NCBI GenBank assembly: GCA_943704495.1 | Contig: CALSCR010002816.1 | Location: 1-43,100, forward strand | Source: Pigoraptor chileana | Lineage: Eukaryota; Opisthokonta; Filasterea | Direction: 5' to 3' | Length of the DNA: 43,100 bases | Part shown: one piece after another, positions 34,113 to 43,100 of the stretch | How the letters are laid out: each line of letters begins with the position of its first letter | How positions within the stretch are numbered: the stretch's first letter is position 1 | The notes under the pieces: model-generated | Told to the model about the DNA's origin: nothing | Database searches by the model: none | Seen by the model: only the letters and a program-made list of their open reading frames with translations | Program-made: the position numbers and the translations under genes

Positions 34113-34691
34113 AGATTTGTCATATGCGAGTCATATCAAATCCGGTGCAAGCAGTGCACGCATCTGTGTGTGTTTGTATGTGTATTTGTGTATCTGTGTA
34201 TCTGTGATTGTGTTTAGTTATAGTTGGTTCGAATCAGCTATGTTTCGTGTTGCATAGTATACACCCTTGGGAACGATCGTCGTGGCCGAACACGCATCGC
34301 TCTACATCGACAAACACGACGTGATCATCACAATGCTCTACGGAAGGGGAAGGGGAAGGGGAAGGGAGGAGAGAGAGGGGGGTTATAACCCCTACGACAC
34401 CGACGTGAATTCTTTCCTTCTTATTGCTTTGCCTTTGTTCTTGGCACCGGTCACGTGACCCACTAATGTACAACAGATTGCATGTGAAAGAAAAAAAAAG
34501 ATAATCGTGTGCGCAGACACAGCGAAAGGTATCGTAAAGCAAAAACCAAACAAACACGCAAACACAAAAAAAAGCAAACGCATACGCATACGCAAACGCC
34601 CCATATAACCAACCGACACCCACAAGACCACGCAGATTTGACGCGATTGCATCAACGCAAGATCACACACAGAAGCACACATACACAATCC
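34113..34691. other. Tail-to-tail intergenic region of KDSR and GNPTAB
   Basis: It contains the 3' ends of two converging genes, a GTATGT/CTGTGT-rich patch (34164-34206), a purine-rich GGAAGGGGAA repeat (34343-34381), and the perfect palindrome GGTCACGTGACC at 34449-34460. No gene was seen. Confidence 0.5.
34449..34460. promoter_or_regulatory. 12-bp palindrome GGTCACGTGACC (CLEAR-like E-box)
   Basis: The core GTCACGTGAC equals the CLEAR element bound by TFEB-type bHLH-zip factors in animals. It is 232 bases beyond the stop of GNPTAB, a lysosomal-pathway gene, so it sits at the 3' rather than the promoter side. Chance is a real alternative. Confidence 0.3.
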
Positions 34692-35453
34692 TTACACACT
34701 GAGCAGTTTTCGAGACGGCGTCGACGGCGAGTCACGTGGGGGAGTATCGTCCCTTCTCGATCCCTCTGGGGTCGGCGTGGCGCGACCACGGCCAGCCCAC
34801 GCACGCTTAGCGCGGACAACACGACCGGAAATGCAAAGACAGAACACCAGGAAAATGACAGAGACAATGGCGACATTCATGTAGAATTGGAGAACGCGCT
34901 GCTCTCCGCGCCTGTTGCATAAATACACACACACACAAACACACAGCAAATGGACAAGAGGTAAGTATTAACAAAAGAGTGCACGTATTGAGGGAACAAA
35001 ATAGGCGCGCGCGGCATCAATTGGCGAGACGAGAGATGGCGATCATCATACAAACTTGCGGCTTAGTATGAATCGTGGATGTGGTCTGTGCACATATCAG
35101 TGTCTAGGACTGCCCCCCCCCCCCCCTCGTGAGACTTCCCCGGATAGACCTTCAGTGTTAAAACAAACTCCCGGACGGGAATTTCTGTGCAATTGGGAGC
35201 AAACTTTACACAAAACAATATCAGCAAGAGTGCCTACTTTACCATTGCTGCAGTTCATCGAGGTGGAGGAACCGATTTCGTTGCGTCGGAGGCAACTCAA
35301 ATGAAGATTGAATCGGGAAAAGAGCTTCATAGAAGTGCCGAATGGCCGCGACGACCTGTGTGCATAAGCGTCCATGAGCGCAAACATAATGAGTGTCGCA
35401 GAAACATACAAATGCACACATATCATTTATACAAGTACAAAATATATACGCAT

Positions 35454-35484
<31 letters not shown>

Positions 35485-38400
35485 CACACGCACACACACA
35501 CAAGTGGGCCAGACATGTACAAAGCCCGCACCTCGTATGATTCGGGGAGGGTGTGGTTGATGTTGTCGTTGAGGCAGATGAATTTATTTCTGTCGCGCCG
35601 TATCGCATCGAGGTAGTGGAGGGCGCGCGTGACGTTCTCCTGGAGCATTTTAAAGGCAATATCCTTTCCTTGGCCGTCCATAATCTCAAACCTGTCGAAG
35701 AGAATGGCAAACGGAAACGGCACATGACCATATAAGGGAATGCCTAATCCGCAGAAGTGGCACACTGCAACAAAGACTAACTCGACTTCCCTCCAACAAC
35801 ATAGTGGGATTACAGGCAGCCACACATGATATTGGAAACAACAACAACAACAACAAACAACAATAATAACAACAACAACAAAGGAACAAACACTCACTTG
35901 AATTTGCTCTCTTTTGCGGTCGCCTTGGAGACGTTGAGCTTGTCCACAATAGCCTTGCATCCCGCAATGACGTCGAGTGTGATCGGCACGGCAAAATCTC
36001 CCGACCACCTCACTCCAATGCCATGCTCCACGCTCCCGCCCCCAGACACCTCTGGATGAGCGACGCCGGGATGAGGCGAGGACGCATTCTGTGCAGACTC
36101 GTCGGCCGACGCCGACGCCGACGACGACAGCTGCTCGGCGCGAGAGGCAGAAAGCGCGGCCTCCAAGTCGCCGCCGGGTGCCCCGAAGAGACGGCGACCC
36201 CCGTTTTGCACAGGCGAGTCGGCGACCGGGCGGGTTCCCGTGCAGTTTGCGATTGCCTCCCACAGCCATTCGACCTGCATCTGCTTGAGGGGCACATCGA
36301 GTATGGTCGCCGCCAGTGTCCGCAGCTCATTGCCGCTCAACTTGCTGAGAGCGCACGTAAGATAAGGTGGGCGAAGAAACAGCGAAAAACATGTGCCAAT
36401 GTAGGCAGTTAGAGGCACGTTTGTGAGTTATGTGTGGGCATTTTTTCTTCTTGCTAATTCCAATGCACCACATTATAGGAGATTTGCGGATGAAACAGGA
36501 ATGGCGTTTGCAAAGTACAAAATAGTCCATCATTAACTTTCACGCAGACATAAAAACGCACACACACACAAATGAGGTACAGTCAGAATGCACACACGGA
36601 CCACGTGCCACAATGACTTACCAAAAAAAAACAACAACAACAACAATAAAACAAAACAAACCGCACCCACCCGTCGTTGTCCGTGTCGATTGTTTCAAAA
36701 ACCCTCGACAGATTGAATGTTGTCTTCTCGCTCATAAGGAAATAGAAGTATGAAAATGCGTACTGCATGTCGTCGATGCTGCGTAGCTTGTTTGCTGAGG
36801 TGCGCTGAAATTCCGACGGGAATCTGCCCATGCAAAATCGTATAAAAAAAATGCACCCCGGAATATGGAGAATCGGTATAAGCATCCATCCAAAGGGCTC
36901 ATAAACACATCTACAAACACACACACGTCTAAAAGTAAACACAGCAGATGAATAGAAGCACACAAACCACGCACACACACACACACACACACACACTCCA
37001 CTCACTTGTCCTGCAGCTGTGCAATGATGGTTCTGTCGATCATATGGGGCATGTGCGCAGGCACTTTCCGCGGTGATGTGCCATAAACTTTGTTGTAGAT
37101 CTTATTCACGTGCTTGAGCGAGTCGGCAAATGTGTCCATCAGCCGGCGCCCGCCGCGTGAAACGCCGAGCGCTCGCAAAGATTCGCGCGCAGACGCACCA
37201 TCGACGTCACTCCTCTCAATCTCTCGAAGGCGGTCCGACGCCCACTTCGGAAACATTCCTACCCGTTCCCACGGCAACGGGCTCCGTCGCTCACCAATGG
37301 CATTGTGGATAAATCTGCTGTCTTTTCCCTCCGGAACAGAAGCAGACAAGGACTGCCCAGCGTTCTTCGCATCCGTAGCAAGCTGTTCAAAAAACTCAAC
37401 CGCACGGACGCCCAGGGGCTTCCACCCGTCGCCGTCAGCGTCCCTGGCATATTCCTCGGCAGTCGGAATGGGTCCATCGTTGCCACGGAGGCTGCCACTG
37501 CCGTCGTCGTCACCGGCCGTCCACGCAAGCAAATTTCGCCTCTGAATAATCTTATCCACATCAACGGGCCTCTCCTCCTGAGCCACCGCCGTGTCGTTGC
37601 GTGCGGGTGCAGGGTGGTACGTAGCTGACTCGGAGACCGCGACTCCTTCAACAGGGGTACTCGCTGTAGGTCTCTCCGGTGCAGCAGTGGGCGACGCCGA
37701 TTGCGCTTTTGTTACTTCGTCACTGTCCACACGCGCACTTGCGGTAGGTGCGTCACTTGCATCCACATTCCTCTCATCACGAGCACGCACAGAGTCAGCG
37801 GGCGACGCTGTTGCCGTTACAATTACCGACGTCGCCACTTCGGTGGACGACACAGAGGCCAGTACTGCTACACCGTGCACTTTTGCAAGCGCATTGACCC
37901 TCTTTGTATATCCTTTCAAAGTGAGGTCGCCGTCGACAAATTCGGACGAATAATTGCGGAGAGTGTAAAAGACATCCACAGAAAGCGTCGCATTTTGTGC
38001 CACAAACGGCGCCTCCATCTCCCCAACGACCTGATCAGCGGACCTTGCGGCAGGAACATCCAGCGGCGGCGGCGGTTGGTACCTCTGTTGCGCAGCCAGT
38101 TGTGCGTTGAGATTGAGCCACTGGTTCGTCGTGTCGGCCTCCTGTATCTTCATTGTTGTGCGATCACGTGGCCCCTGCACAATCGGGTCCACCGGCCACA
38201 CGTGCGACACGGGCACGTGGGGTGGCGGGGGCGCTGCCGTTGCGTTTGAAGGCGCAGATGACGCAACAGTTGTCACATTCCGAATGTATTCTTCCGCTTC
38301 TGCCGCAAGTTCCTCCTCACGCAATTCGTCACGCGCAATTTCGGCGGCGGTCGCGTTGAAAGTTTCCGAGAACACGGTGAAGTTGTGGAACAAAACAGTC

Positions 38401-41400
38401 TCGTTCAGCTTTGCGGTGAGTTCGATCGTTGTGTTAGCCGCACGGACGTGTCGATGGAATGTTATCGTAAGCGTTTTGAGACGCTACGTAACATAGGGCG
38501 AGAGAGAGGGAAGCACACCAAAAAGTAATCAGCAAAAATGTGAGGTGAGGAAGCCCATGCCACGTATACACTTCATTTTGAAAGTGTGCCAACTAGCACG
38601 CATGAAGAGTAAATGTGCCTTATACAAGTCATGGGCGCGGGTCGCGGGGGATCGTCACTTTATGACCTAGTCTGTTGGCAAAAGTGACCGCAACAACACA
38701 CGCACACACACACACACACATTTGTCCACACACACGAATCACATACGTGTAAAATACTAACCTGTGAAATCGACGCAGTGCGCACGGCCGTTGGGTTGTC
38801 ATGAGAGCCTACAATTGCATACCGCCACAAAGCAAAAAAGAGAGAGAGCAAATGTTCGATCGATCAGCAAGTGTCACTCGCACAAAGAAGTGGCATTGGC
38901 TCGACAAACCTAAGTTCACAAACGTCAATTATTGCCCACATATCAACACAGCCTCACAATGTGTGTGTGTGAGTATGGGGCAAGGGGACTCACCAAGCGT
39001 TATTTTGGCATCGCCAAATATGTCTGTGAGGTTGAAGTACGCCGCGGGAAGCATTGGGGGCAGCAGAATTTCCGTCGTCTGTAATAACAAACAGAGAATG
39101 TGATCAGTAGGGTCATGCGCGGTATGTGCGTGCGTGTGTGCGTGTGCGTGTGTGTATGCGTGTATATGATGTGTGATGGTTGTGCTCATGATCGCATGAT
39201 GGTCAAAGACACAATCAGACCGCACTTCCGGGGTGGGATTCGTCACCCACGCATCACATTACAACACACACAACACACACCACACACAACACAACACACA
39301 CACATAACCCACACACACACACGCACACAACACACACAACACACACACAACACACACACACAATGAGCACCAAACAACATCGAAACAACACTGACTCAAT
39401 ACCATTAACACCCACATTCGCATCCAGAACGATGCCGTGCACATATGTGCGGAGGGCGTCGGGTCCACAGTCACCGCCGTCGTATCCGCACGCTTCGCTC
39501 TGACACGCCTTGTCACAGTACCGATCGGCTATCCAGGTGTCCGGACATCCCGGACTGCAGTACTGGCTACCAATGACTGCACGGAACACACCACAACATA
39601 CAGCACAGCGAGGCGTGGTTGGTTGCGGGCCAAAGCGTAAATGATTCACGCCACATTGGCAAACACGCACGCCACTTTTGACTTTGATTGGGGAGAACAA
39701 GCATCAACTCCCAATTCATATGTGCAGCATGCGCCGACAGGGCCATCGCTCAGACCACCTTTTAGGCCATATTTCAGGCGCTCACAGGCAACAAACAAGC
39801 CCCGAAATAATAACACACACACGGTTCGTGAAGCATTGCCACACACACAGACACAAAAATATATATAAAAAATACACGACAAGATTGTCAAAAACAAACC
39901 TCCCGACGCATGGCACCGCCAGAAATAATGCAATTGAATTTGAAGCGAAGAAAAGCATTCGCAAACACTCATGATGTACAACTACAAACACACACACACA
40001 CACACATACACACACAGAACATGAGCACACTCACCGCCCGTTCTGCCACCGATGGTGGTGCCGGATCCGCCAGCACCCCCGGCACGTGAGTTGGCGACGA
40101 TTGTGGCATTGAGACAGTCGCCGCCGTCCCAGTCACACGACGACGTGTTGCATGGCGCGTCGCAGTAGCGGTCGCCCAGCCAGCTCGAGGGACAGCCTTC
40201 GTTGCAGTTTGGCACGCCCCACGCGAGATACACCTGCGCCGCACGACAGAGAGGGAGAGAGCACGATGGATGCAAGTCAGTGTGCGCACATACACAACGC
40301 TACACAAAAGAAAACAGACAGACTGAGAAACATGCATGCATTGCATTCTTGATTACAGTCGGCGACGGAAGTCCGTGTGGATGTACACTTCTTCTATGGG
40401 TCATGCATGGAATAGACGATGCGAGTAATGCCGGACATAGCATGTGTGGCAAGCGTGCGACGGCCATGAGTACCCGGCTTACCTTCTGGCCGGCGCCGTG
40501 GGTGTAAAAGTCGTCAGGCCAAACGTCAGTGCCAAACATGACATCGTCGTTGAGATAAATGAACTTCTCCGAAAGTCCCGGAATTTTGTGGATGTTTGCC
40601 TCGATTGCGGGTGAGCTGTCGTAAACGAGCATCAAAAGAAGTGGTTCGGAAAGAGGTTCGTGAATTTCTGTCTTGCAAATATTGCAAAATGCAAGATGAT
40701 AACAAGGAATTCCGAAAAAGACATTGTGCGATGCTTTGCGCAACACACACATATAGACACACACATAGGCACACACACACGGGTGATAGACAGATTACCA
40801 ATCCCTCCTCATTTAATCGTCCTCCCCCCTTCCTCCACACACACACACATGCACACACATACTACATACCTGAATGTGGGCAAGTGTGTCTTGTTGTCGA
40901 ACAACATTTCGTGTGTTATAATCGAAAGGCGCGGGTGATCGAGATTAAGCCAGTGAGGAATCTGCCCATTCGTCACAATGTAAATATGGCGCACCCATGG
41001 CGCGTGCCGTTCGATTGATCTCAGCGAAAACCGCAGCTCCTCGTTGTCCTGAAAACGGCTGGCCGAGACTACGTCGTCCGGGAGGTCCAGCTGACGCCGC
41101 AGTGACGACAGTTGCGTGAGTAATCGAGGATCACTTCCGTTAACCCACGTGTACACGATATCGATGGGTATCGGCGAGCAAAGGCGCCCCTTGAATGAGC
41201 GGCCGCTGACATTGTCGTTGAATTCGTTGAAGTTGGCGTGGTACTTCTCTATGCTCCACTCCAGCCATGCCTACACAATCGAGTAGCGGCGGGGCAGAAA
41301 AACGCATGCAGTCGGAACGGATTCAGCCAGAAGCAAACGTTAAATGGTCGGGCACAATGATGCACTCACTTTTGAGATAAGCATCATATCATCCAACACA

Positions 41401-41654
41401 GCACACAGCCAACAGTATCCACACATTGAACACCACCACGCAATTGTACATAATATGACACACATACATCAGCCGTCATCCACGACACGTACATCATCAC
41501 ACACACACTCGCACGCACTTGCCCCGTCTCTTTCTCTCACCTCGCCAAATTGGAGAGCGGACACCACGAGCACAACAGCCCCCGTGATGGCCAGTACCAC
41601 CCCGTACCGACCAGACAGGCACGTGAGCACCTGCCGCTGGAAAACCTTCTTCAT
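34692..41654 (-). CDS. GNPTAB: GlcNAc-1-phosphotransferase alpha/beta precursor (Stealth family)
   Basis: Thirteen exons (41654-41541, 41270-40870, 40615-40483, 40233-40035, 39576-39416, 39078-38994, 38808-38762, 38483-37006, 36823-36671, 36344-35898, 35691-35532, 35355-35243, 34911-34692) encode 1236 residues; human has 1256. The start matches human ([16 protein letters not shown], then a membrane anchor). Stealth motifs follow: [12 protein letters not shown] at 74-85, [20 protein letters not shown], and [12 protein letters not shown]. Two LNR modules come next (C-x3-C...CDWDGGDC; C-x3-C...CGYDGGDC). Later come a site like the S1P cleavage site ([11 protein letters not shown], about 829/830), [11 protein letters not shown], an EF-hand (DTDNDGKLSGNE, split by an intron), FICLNDNI, and a final membrane helix. 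The enzyme adds GlcNAc-1-phosphate to mannoses of lysosomal hydrolases in the Golgi. The long spacer between the first two Stealth regions of animals is absent. Confidence 0.95.
35459..35502. repeat. (CA)n/(TA)n microsatellite in a GNPTAB intron
   Basis: CACACATA is followed by a TA run and then CACACGCACACACACA within the intron between the two exons ending at 35532 and starting at 35355. It is simple intronic repeat sequence. Confidence 0.9.
36969..36997. repeat. (CA)n microsatellite beside a GNPTAB donor site
   Basis: A pure CA run in plus orientation lies in the intron less than 10 bases downstream of the GTGAGT donor of the largest GNPTAB exon. Confidence 0.9.
39118..39364. repeat. GT-rich and CA-rich tracts facing each other in one GNPTAB intron
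   Basis: The intron between the exons at 39416 and 39078 contains a GT-rich tract (about 39118-39170) and a longer CA-rich tract (about 39259-39364). They are complementary in the same RNA, so the intron could fold into a long imperfect hairpin. Confidence 0.75.
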
Positions 41655-41933
41655 TGCGGCCGTCAGTCTATGAGGGACGACGGGCGCAGAGCGTCAGTTG
41701 CCAACAGAACAGAATTGCGCTCCCCACACACACACACAACACTCCAGGAAAGTGCCCCGTTTGGACCCGCACACTCCCGCCTGTGTGTTGGATGTTGGTG
41801 TGACCAGCGTGCCGGTGCGTTATGTGGGCGTAGCATTTGGAATGTACGTACTTGTCAGATGGAAGGAATTGTTTTTCTGCAGCAGCATATAGGTTTGCAT
41901 CTGTGTGCGCCTGTGCATCACAGTGGTTTGCGG

Positions 41934-41994
<61 letters not shown>

Positions 41995-42083
41995 GTGTGC
42001 GTGTGTGTGCGTGTGTGTGCGTGCACAGCCTTTGAAACACAACACACGACCGTACGCACGCGACCACTCCCTGTCGAACCCAC
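41655..42083. other. Gap between GNPTAB start and the acetyl-CoA synthetase fragment
   Basis: The GNPTAB ATG is preceded (minus strand) by a ctcatag acceptor about 13 bases upstream, which suggests a 5'UTR intron. The rest is the GT microsatellite and flanks. None of the expected downstream synthetase exons is here: no FEG, YTAPTA or later adenylation motifs are found in any minus frame. Confidence 0.6.
41937..42023. repeat. (GT)n microsatellite
   Basis: A pure GT run (about 41937-41989) continues as GTGTGTGC units to about 42023. It lies immediately after the last recognisable acetyl-CoA synthetase exon and is a plausible site of assembly collapse or deletion. Confidence 0.95.
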
Positions 42084-42819
42084 AATGATCCCCGTTGCTC
42101 CATTGGCGAGCGGCCCATACACAATGTATGAGTGTCCCGTGATCCAACCGATGTCAGCCGTGCACCAGTACACATCCCCCGGATGGTAGTCGAAGACATA
42201 CTTGAACGTAGTGGCCGCATACACCATGTATCCTCCCGTGGTGTGAAGCACTCCCTTCGGCTTCCCCGTGGATCCGCTTGTGTACAGCATGAAGAGAGGA
42301 TCTTCTGCATCGACCCACTCGGGGGCGCACACGTCAGATGCAACTGACATCAGCTCGTGGTACCAGCTGTCCCGCGGTCCCATCGACACAATCTCAGAGC
42401 AACTGCCGCGTGTGCGAATGACAAGGACATGTAAGTAGAGAGAGGGAGAGATGTTGGATTCAGGTCAGTGTCGCAGGCGTTGTGATCATGGACTCCACAA
42501 GAATATGGCAGAGACAGAGGGGAGTGAAGACAAATGTGTGTGGCAAGTAAACCCGACCAAGACGCGTAGGGCTAATTGTCTGGACCCGCAACAGAGCCAT
42601 ACATCCGCAGTCATTTCCTCTCTCATACACCCTCCATACATCTCCCATACAATACTAATTCGACTCATAATGCATCTGACATGCATTTAACATACTTTGA
42701 CCCCAATCGCTCCACAACAACGCACTGATCGACGACGGCACACTCAAGCTGACATATGCGCAACGCCTCATCGACAATCGACTTGAGACCGATGAATTTG
42801 AGTCCACGCATGACGCCGT
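42084..42819 (-). CDS. Acetyl-CoA synthetase, internal fragment (N-terminus outside window, C-terminal half missing)
   Basis: Two minus-strand exons are visible: 42819-42696 ([20 protein letters not shown], then a short variable loop) and 42402-42084. They join in frame at gtatgt/ggcag as AA|T. The second carries the AMP-binding P-loop [11 protein letters not shown] and the acetyl-CoA synthetase signatures [31 protein letters not shown] and YGPLANGAT. The family activates acetate to acetyl-AMP and then acetyl-CoA in the cytosol or mitochondria. Exon 2 ends at a gtgggt donor in phase 0 just where FEG is expected next, but no continuation is found before GNPTAB starts. The N-terminal exons lie beyond the right edge. 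The gene is therefore truncated, a pseudogene, or cut by misassembly. Confidence 0.85.
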
Positions 42820-42823
42820 CTGG

Positions 42824-42887
<64 letters not shown>

Positions 42888-42924
42888 CACAACGACAATG
42901 ACAAGGACAACGACAACGACAACC

Positions 42925-42989
<65 letters not shown>

Positions 42990-43008
42990 CACAACGACAA
43001 CGACAACC

Positions 43009-43043
<35 letters not shown>

Positions 43044-43044
43044 C

Positions 43045-43100
<56 letters not shown>
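42824..43100. repeat. (CAACGA)n hexanucleotide satellite at the right edge
   Basis: About 46 copies of CAACGA, with occasional CAACCA, CAATGA and CAAGGA variants, run to the window end. The array lies inside an acetyl-CoA synthetase intron. On the coding strand it reads (TCGTTG)n and runs directly into the ccag acceptor at 42820-42823. Confidence 0.95.

Noticed and set aside
34226-34235. GGTTCGAATC, the classic tRNA T-loop string
   Set aside because: The flanks do not form a 5-bp T stem, and no anticodon arm or acceptor stem is present upstream.
42768-43046. Open frames reading as poly-(Val) or (Leu-Ser) on the minus strand
   Set aside because: They are translations of the (CAACGA)n repeat in an intron, not proteins.
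1-43100. Transposons, retroelements, virus-like genes and CRISPR arrays
   Set aside because: No transposase, reverse transcriptase, integrase or capsid motif was recognised in any frame, and repeats are simple or coding tandem repeats without spacer structure.

Overview
The window is nuclear DNA of a unicellular eukaryote with the standard genetic code: TAA, TAG and TGA all end recognisable genes. It carries ten spliceosomal protein genes I could resolve, plus one partial gene at the right edge. Exon ends were set by hand from GT/AG sites, and each complete model keeps a single reading frame to a stop. Introns are mostly 70-350 nt and often rich in GT or CA repeats. EGF and Notch-type LNR modules, an animal-like GNPTAB, MED20, PDE12 and ubinuclein suggest an opisthokont-side protist such as a unicellular holozoan. 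I cannot place it further. No retroelement, transposase, CRISPR array, rRNA or tRNA was recognised.

Layout. 1-3793: a GT microsatellite, an unrecognised glycoprotein-like gene (-), and its divergent promoter. 3794-9340: an HPC2/ubinuclein subunit of the HIRA histone chaperone, then Mediator subunit MED20 (both +). 10099-12314: a PDE12-type 2',5'-phosphodiesterase/deadenylase (-). It shares a motif-rich bidirectional promoter with 12972-17501, a fused fatty acyl-CoA reductase and DHAP acyltransferase (FARAT) ending in the peroxisomal signal AKL. 18035-20161: a wax ester synthase/DGAT (+). 20645-24184: a type II membrane-anchored alpha/beta hydrolase with a histidine-rich tail (+). 25560-29858: a 1250-residue single-pass membrane protein whose predicted ectodomain is an amidoligase plus EGF and a mucin-like stalk (-). 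31729-34112: 3-ketodihydrosphingosine reductase KDSR (+). 34692-41654: the GlcNAc-1-phosphotransferase alpha/beta precursor GNPTAB in 13 exons (-). 42084-42819: an acetyl-CoA synthetase fragment (-).

How the genes fit together. Lipid metabolism dominates the middle. FARAT would make fatty alcohol and acyl-DHAP, the two inputs of ether lipid synthesis. The neighbouring wax synthase could esterify the same alcohols. KDSR is the second step of sphingoid base synthesis, and acetyl-CoA synthetase feeds acyl metabolism. GNPTAB implies mannose-6-phosphate tagging of lysosomal enzymes. HPC2 and MED20 are ordinary nuclear housekeeping genes.

The features most worth a second look are the membrane-anchored extracellular amidoligase, the FARAT-wax synthase pair, a compact GNPTAB lacking the long animal spacer, the histidine-rich hydrolase, and an acetyl-CoA synthetase that stops short beside a GT microsatellite. 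Both window ends lie in simple repeats, as if a contig broke there.
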